A stretch of 35,593 nucleotides of DNA from Porphyromonas sp. (GCA_030532365.1 JAUNLH010000016.1:1-35593); one strand, 5' to 3'; shown: positions 16,423 to 24,423, counted from the first letter of the stretch. A program made the numbers and translations. The notes: a model not told the origin generated them from the sequence alone.

Positions 16423-17232
16423 TTAAGCCTCACCGAGAAGCTCGCTGTAGAAACCCGCTACTGCATCTACCAGCTGATCCGGCTCGTGGTAATCGAGATA
16501 CTTGATCCCAGTATGGTGTATCCGATCCACGAGGTCATCACTGATCTCCTTGGTAGAGATCACGATGCCATCTATATACTTCAAGATCAGATCGATCAGT
16601 GACTCTCTATCGAGTGGCTCATCTGTCAGTAACTTATCCTTTATCCCGTCATAAGCCAGCACCTCAGTCAGCTGAGCCTCAAATGGATAGTCCGGAGTGG
16701 TATCATAGGCAGAGAAGACAATCTTTGCCTGTGACAGAGCAGGATCATCCTTAAAGAGCGTCTTGAGATAAAAGGGTGCTAGCCCCGTAAACCATCCCTG
16801 GCAGTGAATGATGTCTGGTATCCAGCGTAGCTTCTTAATGGTCTCAAAAACTCCTCGGACAAAGAAGACTGCACGCTCAGCATTATCAGTATAGAGCTCT
16901 CCAGACTCGTTGCGGAAGATCCCCTTACGGCTATGAAATAGATCTTCATCCTCGATGAAGTAGACCTGCATCCGCTGGGGTTGCAGGCTCGCCACTTTGA
17001 CTACTAGCTGGTGGATCTTGTCATTGACTGTAAGATTAACACCTGAGAGTCGTATGACCTCATGTAGCTGATTGCGGCGCTCATTGATGGTGCCATAGTT
17101 AGGCATAAAGGTACGGATGTCATTGCCACGCTCCTGGATCCCAAGTGGTAGTATCTGTGATACTTCTCCAATTGCCCCATCTACGTATGGATAAATCTCC
17201 TGCGATAAGTAGAGTACCTTTTTCTTTGCCAT
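16423..17232 (-). CDS. GT5 N-terminal-domain protein ('glycogen/starch synthase'), half-length
   Basis: 269 residues corresponding only to the N-terminal Rossmann domain of glycogen/starch synthases (GT5). MAKKKVLYLSQEIYPYVDGAIG aligns to the KxGGL entry of true synthases, but the Lys-x-Gly-Gly substrate-binding motif is replaced by VDGAIG. The conserved FMPNYGTINERRNQLHEVIRLS and IPDIIHCQGW blocks are present. The C-terminal nucleotide-sugar-binding GT-B domain is entirely absent, and the 130 bp downstream contain no remnant of it. Similar short proteins of this kind occur across Bacteroidales (my recollection), so this is probably a stable paralogue rather than a fresh truncation. Glycogen synthesis by this protein alone is doubtful. 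A good promoter lies 37 bp upstream. Confidence 0.88.
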   Translation of the reverse strand: MAKKKVLYLSQEIYPYVDGAIGEVSQILPLGIQERGNDIRTFMPNYGTINERRNQLHEVIRLSGVNLTVNDKIHQLVVKVASLQPQRMQVYFIEDEDLFHSRKGIFRNESGELYTDNAERAVFFVRGVFETIKKLRWIPDIIHCQGWFTGLAPFYLKTLFKDDPALSQAKIVFSAYDTTPDYPFEAQLTEVLAYDGIKDKLLTDEPLDRESLIDLILKYIDGIVISTKEISDDLVDRIHHTGIKYLDYHEPDQLVDAVAGFYSELLGEA

Positions 17233-17268
17233 AGATCTTAATTGACTTTATAACTGATAAATCTTCTA

Positions 17269-17299
17269 CAAAGATAACGAATTTTACCGCTGTCAGCAA
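17269..17299 (-). promoter_or_regulatory. Promoter of the GT5-DUF4270-nuclease-lipB run
   Basis: On the minus strand TTG (17299-17297), a 20-bp spacer, and TATCTTTG (17276-17269) give a full Bacteroidetes promoter. The -7 ends 36 bp before the ATG at 17232. Confidence 0.75.
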
Positions 17300-17381
17300 C
17301 CTCCCCCGCTAACCACCGACGGCACAATCATTGACCCCAAACTAGAGTGATCTGCAACTCATTAGGAAATAAACCCTCTGC

Positions 17382-17572
17382 TTGTAAAAAGCAAACCTCC
17401 AAACTTATACTTTATGTAATCCTGAACCTAAACTCATCTTAGTTCCGAACTTAAATTCGTCCGAGTTGGGAACTTAGAGTTGTCGAAGTTCCCAACTTCG
17501 ATGCGTCTAAGTTCCCAACTTAGATTTTCTAGGTTCGGAGGTGATTTGTCAACACCTTTAGAACTGGGATCA
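17382..17572 (+). repeat. Composite palindromic repeat element, copy B
   Basis: Six cores start at 17419, 17441, 17464, 17487, 17510 and 17532 (steps 22, 23, 23, 23, 22): ATCCTGAACCT, AGTTCCGAACT, AGTTGGGAACT, AGTTCCCAACT twice, GGTTCGGAGGT. Two units extend to 19-bp dyads: TCGAAGTTCCCAACTTCGA (17483-17501) and TCTAAGTTCCCAACTTAGA (17506-17524). The left block TTGTAAAAAG is at 17382. The right block AGAACTGGGATCA (17560-17572) stands at the same 18-bp distance from the last core as in copy A. The left cap is degenerate here. Confidence 0.88.
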
Positions 17573-17763
17573 ATAGGACTTTGTAGTAGATGGCGATTTT
17601 TGCCTTGAGTCAGATGGTGCTGGTACTTATATGGTGACTATTTTGATACCAGATTATGGTTTGTTGTGCCATTGTGATGTTTCCTATGATTTCATTGGTC
17701 TATTTTGAAGTTTTGTAACTCTCATCTTCTCTTTTCTCTTCGCTCTTTAGGCGAAATAAGATT

Positions 17764-17771
17764 ATATTTGT
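17764..17771 (+). promoter_or_regulatory. -7 promoter element of the thioredoxin-aroE operon
   Basis: TATATTTG matches TAnnTTTG, 39 bp before the ATG at 17811. The -33 is not convincing. Confidence 0.55.
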
Positions 17772-17810
17772 CTCACTTTAGTATGAATGTTTTTTTGAAT
17801 TTGAATAGAT

Positions 17811-18299
17811 ATGGCATCTAAAAATAAGAAGATATTGAGAGAGGTCGGGTTCTTTGTGGCTATGCTGTTTGTAGCAGGGCTAATCTCTGGATTTGTGGAT
17901 CTCTCTCCAGCTAAGACTAAGTCTAAAGCGGAGGCGAAAGTGGTAGAGATCTCTGCCGATGAGTTTGCTCAGTTTGTATATGACTATAAGACGGGTGGCG
18001 ACTGGAAGTATCTAGGAGATAAGCCAGCTGTGGTGGACTTTTATGCCGACTGGTGCCCTCCATGCCGTCGCCTACGCCCTCGGCTTGAGACGCTTGCAGC
18101 TGAGTATGGTGAGGATATCATCGTCTACTCTGTCGACACTGATAGTGCTCAGCAATTGTCTGCCGTTCTGGGTGTTAGGTCTTTGCCGACACTCTTTTTT
18201 ATCCCTAAGGAGGGCATGCCGACGGTAAAGGTAGGGCTTATGACGCTTAACCAGCTGAGAAGGCAGGTGGATAGCCTACTCTTAGGCAGGGAAGATTGA
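17811..18299 (+). CDS. Membrane-anchored thioredoxin-like protein
   Basis: 162 residues. The N-terminus has a positively charged start followed by a single hydrophobic helix (about 12-28), acting as a signal anchor or uncleaved signal. It is followed by a thioredoxin fold with the active site W81-C82-P-P-C85 and the cis-proline in RSLPTLFFIP. The WCPPC motif and export signal suggest a periplasmic thiol reductase or oxidoreductase rather than cytosolic TrxA. Its partner is not identified. It is the first gene of a tight operon; its TGA is 8 bp before the phoH ATG. Confidence 0.9.
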   Translation: MASKNKKILREVGFFVAMLFVAGLISGFVDLSPAKTKSKAEAKVVEISADEFAQFVYDYKTGGDWKYLGDKPAVVDFYADWCPPCRRLRPRLETLAAEYGEDIIVYSVDTDSAQQLSAVLGVRSLPTLFFIPKEGMPTVKVGLMTLNQLRRQVDSLLLGRED

Positions 18300-18307
18300 G
18301 CTGGAGT

Positions 18308-19285
18308 ATGAACCATGAGCGTATCTATCTGATTGAGGAGGCGGATCCCGCCGTTTTCTTTGGTACGAATAGCCGTAACCTTAGCTTGCTAAAGGAGCTT
18401 TTCCCAAAGCTGCGTATCATGGCTAGGGGTAACTTGGTGAAAGTGCTTGGCGAGACGGAGGAGATGTCGAACTTCATTAGACTACTGCATGCGCTCGAGA
18501 AGTACGCAGCTGAGTACAATGTCCTGCCCGAGACTACCATCATTGAGATGTCTCGGGGAGAGAGACCTGAGCGGGAGCGGAGGGAAAACGTAATCGTCTA
18601 CAGTACTGGTGGCAAGCCTATCGTAGCCAAGTCCGAAAACCAGGCGGCTATGGTAAGGCTTATTGAGGAGAAAGACCTCGTATTTGCCACTGGCCCAGCT
18701 GGTACGGGTAAGACTTTCATAGCGATAGCAATGGCTGTGAAGTACCTTAAGTCGAAGCAGGCGCGGCGCATCATCCTCAGTCGTCCTGCAGTAGAGGCTG
18801 GGGAGAAGTTGGGTTTCTTGCCTGGTGAGATGAAGGATAAGCTAGACCCTTACTTACAACCCCTCTACGACGCACTTATAGAGCTGATCCCAGCTGCACG
18901 CCTTAGGGAGTACATGGAGTCGGAGGTGATTCAAATCGCACCGCTAGCCTTTATGAGAGGACGTACGCTCAATGATGCCTTTATCATCCTAGATGAGGCG
19001 CAAAATACGACCACGCACCAGATGAAGATGTTCTTAACCAGGCTTGGAGAGAATGCTAAGATGGTGGTCACGGGTGATATGTCGCAGATAGACCTGCCTC
19101 GGGGTGTGATGTCTGGCATACGGCAAGCTAAGAGCATAGTATCTGGGATAGAGGGAGTAGGGTGGATAGAATACGAGCAAAAGGATATCATGAGGCACCG
19201 TCTAGTTCAGGAGATAGTAACTGCGTACGAGGCTCATGAGATGTTACGACAAGAAGCAAAACGAAATAAGGATGGGGAGGAATAA
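18308..19285 (+). CDS. phoH: PhoH family ATPase
   Basis: A cytosolic P-loop ATPase related to the N-terminal half of superfamily 1 helicases, thought to act in RNA metabolism. In the 325-residue protein, an N-terminal KH-like segment (about 20-75) precedes the core. Walker A GPAGTGKT is at about 129-136 and Walker [10 protein letters not shown] at about 225-233. [16 protein letters not shown] and [11 protein letters not shown] are PhoH-specific blocks. An in-frame TTG at 18296 would overlap the previous stop; I prefer ATG 18308. The gap to purC is only 7 bp. Confidence 0.95.
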   Translation: MNHERIYLIEEADPAVFFGTNSRNLSLLKELFPKLRIMARGNLVKVLGETEEMSNFIRLLHALEKYAAEYNVLPETTIIEMSRGERPERERRENVIVYSTGGKPIVAKSENQAAMVRLIEEKDLVFATGPAGTGKTFIAIAMAVKYLKSKQARRIILSRPAVEAGEKLGFLPGEMKDKLDPYLQPLYDALIELIPAARLREYMESEVIQIAPLAFMRGRTLNDAFIILDEAQNTTTHQMKMFLTRLGENAKMVVTGDMSQIDLPRGVMSGIRQAKSIVSGIEGVGWIEYEQKDIMRHRLVQEIVTAYEAHEMLRQEAKRNKDGEE

Positions 19286-19292
19286 AGAAAGT

Positions 19293-20246
19293 ATGGCAAC
19301 AGCATTAACGAAGACCGACCTCCAGCTATCTGGTGTCAAGAGTGTTTATAACGGTAAGGTGAGAGATGTCTATACGCTAGAGGAGGACTTGCTCCTGATG
19401 GTGGTGACAGACCGTATCTCTGCTTTTGATCGTATCCTACCTGAGGGTATTCCCTATAAGGGAGAGATACTCAATAGGATCGCAGCTAAGCAGCTCGACG
19501 CTACAGCTGATATTGTACCAAATTGGAAGATCGCCACTCCCGACCCCATGGTTACAGTTGGGCATGCATGTGAGCCATACAAGGTGGAGATGGTAATTCG
19601 TGGATACATCACAGGCAGTGCTTGGCGGGCTTATAAGGAGGGCAAACGCTCTGTTAGTGGGGTGCCTCTGCGAAATGACCTAAGAGAAAATGAGCAGTTT
19701 GAGACACCTATCATTACGCCAACTACCAAGGCTGATACTGGGCACGATGAGGAGATCTCTCGTGAAGAGATCATCAACTCAGGTCTTGTGAGCCGTGAAG
19801 AGTACGAGCAACTTGAGAAGTACACTTATGCGCTCTTTGAGCGAGGAACAGAGCTAGCTGCTAAGCGGGGGCTTATCCTTGTGGATACCAAGTATGAGTT
19901 TGGTAAGAGAGATGGCGAGATATACTTGATCGATGAGATCCATACTCCGGACTCTTCTCGCTTCTTCTATGCAAATACCTACGACGATCTCTTTGAGAAG
20001 GGCCTTCCACAACGGCAGTTGTCTAAGGAGTTTGTGCGTAAATGGCTGATGGATCATGGCTTCCAAGGACGTGAAGGTGACGTGATGCCTGAGATGACAG
20101 CGGAGTACTGCAGTAGCGTATCTGAGAGGTACATTGAACTTTATGAGAAGTTCTTGGGTGAGAGCTTTGTGAAGCATCCTACTGACGACCTCAATGCTCG
20201 CATACAACGAAATGTCATGGCTTGGCTAGAAGAGTACAGAAGATAA
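19293..20246 (+). CDS. purC: Phosphoribosylaminoimidazole-succinocarboxamide synthase
   Basis: Catalyses the ATP-dependent ligation of aspartate to CAIR, giving SAICAR in purine synthesis. The 317-residue length fits the longer eukaryote/Bacteroidetes-type PurC. Visible motifs are GKVRDVY near the N-terminus, [35 protein letters not shown] and [12 protein letters not shown]...[13 protein letters not shown], together forming the SAICAR synthetase signature. I start at ATG 19293 ([19 protein letters not shown]), preceded by GGAGG and lying 7 bp after phoH; upstream in-frame ATGs lie within phoH. Its TAA overlaps the menG ATG (TAATG). Confidence 0.96.
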   Translation: MATALTKTDLQLSGVKSVYNGKVRDVYTLEEDLLLMVVTDRISAFDRILPEGIPYKGEILNRIAAKQLDATADIVPNWKIATPDPMVTVGHACEPYKVEMVIRGYITGSAWRAYKEGKRSVSGVPLRNDLRENEQFETPIITPTTKADTGHDEEISREEIINSGLVSREEYEQLEKYTYALFERGTELAAKRGLILVDTKYEFGKRDGEIYLIDEIHTPDSSRFFYANTYDDLFEKGLPQRQLSKEFVRKWLMDHGFQGREGDVMPEMTAEYCSSVSERYIELYEKFLGESFVKHPTDDLNARIQRNVMAWLEEYRR

Positions 20247-21028
20247 TGAACTACGAAGAGGCACAACGACGGAGAGAAGTCCCGAGTAAGAACGCGATCC
20301 AACGGCTGTTTGATAGGATCTCCCCTAGGTATGACTTTCTCAATAGAGTCAACTCATTGGGGCTAGACCTCGGATGGAGGAGAGACCTGGCAAGGCATGT
20401 ATTGGCAGAAAGACCGGAGGTCATACTCGACGTCGCTGCAGGTACGGGCGATCTCTCCCTTATGCTAGCAAAAGGAGCAAAGCAGGTAGTGTCGGCCGAT
20501 ATCTCTATCGGGATGATGGAGCATGCAGTTCAGAAAGCACGGCGTAAGGGCATAGATAACATTAAGATCACTGTCGGTGATGCCTTAGATTTACCTTTTG
20601 AGCATGATCAGTTTGATGCAGTCACGTGTGCCTTCGGAGTGCGCAACTTTGAGTCTATCATAGATTTTTACAGGGAGGCGTATAGAGTATTGAAGCCCAA
20701 TGGGATGATCGCTATCCTGGAGATGTGTCGCCCTGAGCACCCCCTTCTAAGGCAGGGGTATGAGATACACGCCAACGTGACCATTCCACTTGTAAGTCAG
20801 ATGCTTGGAGGTAATAGGGGAGCCTACAGATACCTCGCTAAAAGTATCGAAAAAGTGCCACACCGAGAGGAGATGAAGTGGCTCTTAGAGGAGGCTGGGT
20901 TCAAACAAGTGTACTATAAGATCTATGCTCCGGAGGTCTGCGGTCTATATGTCGGCTACAAGCCATCGGATCTTGACCATGCTCTTGAGCCAGCTATGCA
21001 ACAACTAGATGAGATCAAAGAGGGATAA
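20246..21028 (+). CDS. menG: Demethylmenaquinone methyltransferase
   Basis: A SAM-dependent C-methyltransferase (UbiE/MenG/COQ5 family) that performs the last step of menaquinone synthesis. Bacteroidales make menaquinone, not ubiquinone, hence menG. The 260-residue protein shows the family N-terminus VQRLF-like AIQRLFDRISPRYDFLNRVNSLGLDLGWRR (about 17-46), SAM motif I LDVAAGTGDL (61-70), and DAVTCAFGVRNF and PNGMIAILEM further on. It starts at the ATG overlapping the purC stop by 1 bp. The last 20 bp overlap aroE. Confidence 0.94.
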   Translation: MNYEEAQRRREVPSKNAIQRLFDRISPRYDFLNRVNSLGLDLGWRRDLARHVLAERPEVILDVAAGTGDLSLMLAKGAKQVVSADISIGMMEHAVQKARRKGIDNIKITVGDALDLPFEHDQFDAVTCAFGVRNFESIIDFYREAYRVLKPNGMIAILEMCRPEHPLLRQGYEIHANVTIPLVSQMLGGNRGAYRYLAKSIEKVPHREEMKWLLEEAGFKQVYYKIYAPEVCGLYVGYKPSDLDHALEPAMQQLDEIKEG

Positions 21029-21770
21029 GAGACTCATCTTCGGTCTATTAGGGCGGGATATAGGCTATAGCCTTTCTCCCGCCCTTTATCGCTCTATGTG
21101 GCAAGAACAAGGTCTGAATCATACCTATCGCCTTGTTGATACTTCGGAACCAGAGGAGTTCTTAAGTGAACTTCGAGCATCAGATCAATGGGGTGGATGC
21201 AATGTCACAATTCCGTACAAAAGGTGGATCATCGACCATCTCGATGAGATCTCTCCCCAGGTTAAAGTCGTAGGTGCAGTGAATACAGTTGTCCGCCAAG
21301 ATGGGAAGTTAGTAGGCTACAATACAGATGTCGATGGCTTCCGAAGGTCACTTATTCCTCTTCTGACCTCCGATGATCGTGTCGCTTTAGTCCTAGGAAG
21401 TGGTGGCGCAGCTCAATCGGTGCTGTATGTACTTAACGAGTTAGAGATCTCTACGATGGTAGTCTCTCGCCACCCCCATGGGGCAGAGATAGCCTATACA
21501 GCGCTGACGGATCAGCTCATCTCGGAGGTTGCTCTTATCGTTAATACAACTCCCCTTGGGAGCACTCAATACCAAGGAGCACTGCCCTCCATACCTTATG
21601 ACGCCATTGATGGGCATCACCTGCTCTACGACCTGATATACAGCCCGATGGAGACCCCATTCCTAAGAGAAGGGAGAGCAAGGGGAGCTAGGACTATCAA
21701 CGGTATGAAGATGCTGGAGGAGCAGGCTAAAGCCGCCTGGGAGATCTATTCGGATAAGCTCGGTCTATGA
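21009..21770 (+). CDS. aroE: Shikimate dehydrogenase
   Basis: NADPH-dependent reduction of 3-dehydroshikimate to shikimate in aromatic amino acid synthesis. 253 residues. Substrate-binding SLSPALY is at 21-27, the catalytic pair is K71 (NVTIPYK) and D107 (GYNTDVDGF), and GAVNTV is at 89-94. The nucleotide-binding glycine loop GSGGAAQS is at about 130-137, VNTTPLG follows, and GMKMLEEQA lies near the C-terminus. The ATG is inside the end of menG. The 3' end overlaps the convergent GHL10 gene by 25 bp. It is the last gene of the thioredoxin-phoH-purC-menG-aroE operon. Confidence 0.95.
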   Translation: MRSKRDKRLIFGLLGRDIGYSLSPALYRSMWQEQGLNHTYRLVDTSEPEEFLSELRASDQWGGCNVTIPYKRWIIDHLDEISPQVKVVGAVNTVVRQDGKLVGYNTDVDGFRRSLIPLLTSDDRVALVLGSGGAAQSVLYVLNELEISTMVVSRHPHGAEIAYTALTDQLISEVALIVNTTPLGSTQYQGALPSIPYDAIDGHHLLYDLIYSPMETPFLREGRARGARTINGMKMLEEQAKAAWEIYSDKLGL

Positions 21771-23245
21771 TGGTAGAGCAGCCTAAAGTCGTCTAAAGAC
21801 TCTACCCTCGTGTGCAGGTTGTAACTACCGATGATGATGGTGAGCAGATCCTCGTCTGCATCTAGGAGGCTCCAGGGAATGGTAATAGTACTCGCCGAAG
21901 TGACCTTATACAGATCCTCACCTGTGGAGCGATTGGGCTCTTGACCTTGTGTCTTGAGGTAAATGGTATAGAGCTTAGGCGCCATCGTCTTGGGTCTCCA
22001 AGAAAGGGTAACCCCATCGGCATCGCTCTTCAGTGCGAAGTCAGTTGCATCGACCTCACCCTCGATACTGCCAGAAGGGTAGGGCAGCACAGCTTGCTTT
22101 GCGAAGTGTGTAGTCAGAGGTTGGCGGATCCCATAGTGTCGCTGTACTATCTGGTCACCTCTAAAGAAGCAGGTTCCAAGGAGCGACTCTTCGCTTGACA
22201 TCAGCTCTGCCTGGCTCATCACGTCCGCTACAGACCAATTCCCCTCCTCCTTAAGTACACGGTACGCCCCCAGCCCTGCCACTACTGGTACCGAGATGCT
22301 CTGGGTCCAGTCTTGCACGAAAGGCACAGTCACGCCTTTTTTGCTGTACATCATCGGCACGATAAAGTCAACTATCCCTGCCTCTGCCCATGCTTTAGGA
22401 TCTTGGTAAACCGACTCCAGTGCGGTCCATCCTATATGCTCCTCTCCCTCAAGTTCTCGGTAATTACCGATGGTGGCACAGCTCAGCAAAATGCTCTCAT
22501 CAACTGCCTTGATCTCATCGTGTATCTCAGAGATGATCTTATGGATATTGTCAGTCCTCCACTCTTGTAAGGTCTCACCCTCCTTCTTCGATTGCTGGAA
22601 ACTCCTACTATCTGGAAATTTAGCAGGGTGATCTGGATATCGAATATAGTCGAGATGCACTCCATCCACCGGGTATCTGGCTACTAGATCCCTCACAATG
22701 GCACGTAGGTGTTCGCGCGTACTATGCCCCGCCGGATCCATGTACCACTCACCCTGATATAGGATACACTTCTCTCTATTCTGCTTAGCATAGGCGGTCT
22801 TAGGCAGAGCCTTTAAGTATTGTTCGTTCCCCAAAGGTAATGCTACAAGCCATGCGTGTAGTGTCATATCTCTCTTGTGACATTCTTGGATGGCGAAGTC
22901 CAATGGGTCGTATCCTAAAGGTCGGGTATCCGACTTTGAACGAATGCTTGGACTCAGTGGCTCGATGTCCGAAGGGTAAAGAAGATCACCACGTCCGCGC
23001 ACCTGTAGAAATATGGTATTGATGCCGATCTCATGTAGTTGGTCGAGCAGATCACTGAGCTCCTCGCGCTGGCGTTGCTCCTCTAGCGCGGTTCGTGCTG
23101 GCTTGCTTGGCCAATCCAGACCATATACGGTCGTCAGCCATGCCCCACGCATCTCATATTTCTTATGGGTTTGCGCCTCAACCGATGAAATACTTAAGTA
23201 GAGAAATAATAAGAGGAGGGAAGTAGCTCTTAGCACCCGATCCAT
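21746..23245 (-). CDS. Secreted GHL10-type glycosyl hydrolase-like protein (DUF187)
   Basis: 499 residues with a cleavable Sec signal (LLLLFLYLSISSVEA, cleavage likely near residue 24). The mature N-terminus opens EMRGAWLTTVYGLDWPSKP, the hallmark of this TIM-barrel family. DGVHLDYIRYP with a conserved Asp follows, then IVPMMYSKKG. The C-terminal 120 residues look like a beta-sandwich module of fibronectin III type. Proteins of this family are predicted glycan hydrolases or lyases acting on extracellular or cell-wall glycans; the substrate here is not known. The start is 5 bp after the panC stop, so the two are probably co-transcribed, though functionally unrelated as far as I can see. Confidence 0.9.
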   Translation of the reverse strand: MDRVLRATSLLLLFLYLSISSVEAQTHKKYEMRGAWLTTVYGLDWPSKPARTALEEQRQREELSDLLDQLHEIGINTIFLQVRGRGDLLYPSDIEPLSPSIRSKSDTRPLGYDPLDFAIQECHKRDMTLHAWLVALPLGNEQYLKALPKTAYAKQNREKCILYQGEWYMDPAGHSTREHLRAIVRDLVARYPVDGVHLDYIRYPDHPAKFPDSRSFQQSKKEGETLQEWRTDNIHKIISEIHDEIKAVDESILLSCATIGNYRELEGEEHIGWTALESVYQDPKAWAEAGIVDFIVPMMYSKKGVTVPFVQDWTQSISVPVVAGLGAYRVLKEEGNWSVADVMSQAELMSSEESLLGTCFFRGDQIVQRHYGIRQPLTTHFAKQAVLPYPSGSIEGEVDATDFALKSDADGVTLSWRPKTMAPKLYTIYLKTQGQEPNRSTGEDLYKVTSASTITIPWSLLDADEDLLTIIIGSYNLHTRVESLDDFRLLYHHRPSLSE

Positions 23246-23250
23246 ATTTC

Positions 23251-24102
23251 TTATGGCTTATTGAAAGTAATATGATCGATCAGTCTGACATCTCCACAAA
23301 ATACTGTGATACAGCCGACTGTGTTGTCTCCCCATTCCGTTACTTCCTCTAGAGTGTCCCCGTCTACTATGCTGAAATACTCCACCCTGAGAGGGGCTGA
23401 GGAGTTAATCTCCTGTGTCACTCGTGTCTTCACAGCACTCACCGTATCACCACCTTTCATGAGTTGTTGCCCATGGTTCAGAGCACGATAGATCCGAGGA
23501 GCCACTTGTCGCTGAGCGGGAGTAAGGCGGTTATTTCGCGAGCTCATGGCTAGACCGTCAGCCTCACGTACCACATCGCAGGGTACTATCTCCACATTCA
23601 TATCGGGCGAGAGCTCTACCATCCGCTTCACCACAGCAATCTGCTGAAAATCCTTCATCCCAAAGTAGGCCCTCGTAGGCTCCACAAGTCTAAAGAGCTT
23701 GCTCACGATCCAGACAACACCACGGAAGTGACCTGGGCGGTGCTCGCCCTCCATTACCTCTGCTACGCGACCCAAGTCGTACTGCGGTGCCTCCTCTCCT
23801 TCAGGATACATCTCCTCAACTGAGGGGAGAAAGAGTATCTGTACACTGGCTGACTCGAGGAGCCTTATATCCTCCTCCGTGTCGTGTGGGTAGGTCTCCA
23901 GATCAGATGGATCGTTAAACTGTGTCGGGTTTAGAAAGACACTGACAACGGTAAGATCATTTTCTTTCATTGACCGCTCCACCAGGCTCATATGGCCCGC
24001 ATGCAGCCCTCCCATGGTAGGTACAAAGCCTACACTCTTACCACTCTCACGACTTTTTGCCAGCTCTTCACGAAGCTCTGATTGACTCTTAATGACTTTC
24101 AT
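23251..24102 (-). CDS. panC: Pantothenate synthetase (pantoate-beta-alanine ligase)
   Basis: ATP-dependent condensation of pantoate and beta-alanine to pantothenate, the precursor of coenzyme A. The 283-residue length is normal. The nucleotidyltransferase-type HIGH motif is HAGH (34-37) within FVPTMGGLHAGHMSL. FLNPTQFNDPSDLETYP and RPGHFRGV carry substrate-binding residues, GMKDFQQ is intact, and the KMSKS-equivalent is AMSSRN. A TAAGTTTG -7 element lies 41 bp upstream with a 19-bp dyad behind it. panB and panD are not in the window. Confidence 0.96.
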   Translation of the reverse strand: MKVIKSQSELREELAKSRESGKSVGFVPTMGGLHAGHMSLVERSMKENDLTVVSVFLNPTQFNDPSDLETYPHDTEEDIRLLESASVQILFLPSVEEMYPEGEEAPQYDLGRVAEVMEGEHRPGHFRGVVWIVSKLFRLVEPTRAYFGMKDFQQIAVVKRMVELSPDMNVEIVPCDVVREADGLAMSSRNNRLTPAQRQVAPRIYRALNHGQQLMKGGDTVSAVKTRVTQEINSSAPLRVEYFSIVDGDTLEEVTEWGDNTVGCITVFCGDVRLIDHITFNKP

Positions 24103-24143
24103 AACGATCTCTGATATTTGATAACCCTGATTTTAGGATCATG

Positions 24144-24151
24144 CAAACTTA
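24144..24151 (-). promoter_or_regulatory. -7 promoter element of panC
   Basis: The minus strand reads TAAGTTTG (TAnnTTTG), 41 bp from the panC ATG, in line with the other promoters in the window. The nearest upstream TTG has a 26-bp spacer, so the -33 is not assigned. Confidence 0.5.
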
Positions 24152-24165
24152 ATCAATTTAAAGCT

Positions 24166-24184
24166 TAAGTTGGGATCCAACTTA
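24166..24184. promoter_or_regulatory. Isolated 19-bp dyad, candidate operator of panC
   Basis: TAAGTTGGGATCCAACTTA has 8-bp arms (TAAGTTGG / CCAACTTA) around a 3-bp centre. It starts 15 bp upstream of the panC -7 element, where an operator would cover the -33 region. The arms resemble the repeat cores (AAGTTGGGAACTT) but the dyad stands alone, 103 bp from copy C. Confidence 0.45.
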
Positions 24185-24286
24185 GAGAAATATGTGTCCT
24201 GAACTTTTTTCTTACTGATCATCCTTAAATGAACCTTTGAATGAGGGTAAAAAGCTGACTGCTATCACAAAAATGTCATGACAGGC

Positions 24287-24423
24287 TTATAGAAAAGATA
24301 CAATACGACTCTGATAAATCTAAGATCCGAAGTTAGGAAAACTTAGTTCGGAACTAAAGTTTATCTAAGTTCCGAACTAAGATGTATCGAAGTTGGGAAC
24401 TTAGATTTTCTAAGTTCGGGTGT
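24287..24423 (+). repeat. Composite palindromic repeat element, copy C
   Basis: Five cores start at 24323, 24345, 24368, 24391 and 24413 (steps 22, 23, 23, 22): AGATCCGAAGT, AGTTCGGAACT, AGTTCCGAACT, AGTTGGGAACT, AGTTCGGGTGT. The central triplets of the second and third are CGG and CCG instead of the GGG/CCC of other copies, and remain complementary. The left block TTATAGAAAA is at 24287 and GAC-N3-GA at 24307, both at the same distance from the first core as in copies A and D. The right block of copies A and B is not present. Confidence 0.88.

Larger units (their letters stand above)
17233..17810. other. Divergent intergenic region GT5 gene / thioredoxin
   Basis: This 578-bp gap contains the GT5-gene promoter (17269-17299), the longest complete composite repeat (17382-17572) and the thioredoxin -7 element (17764-17771). 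No convincing ORF or RNA gene was found in the rest. Confidence 0.7.

Noticed and set aside
17379..17393. Small TGCTT/AAGCA hairpin left of repeat copy B as a regulatory element
   Set aside because: Only a 5-bp stem, and the sequence is largely the A-rich left block of the repeat.
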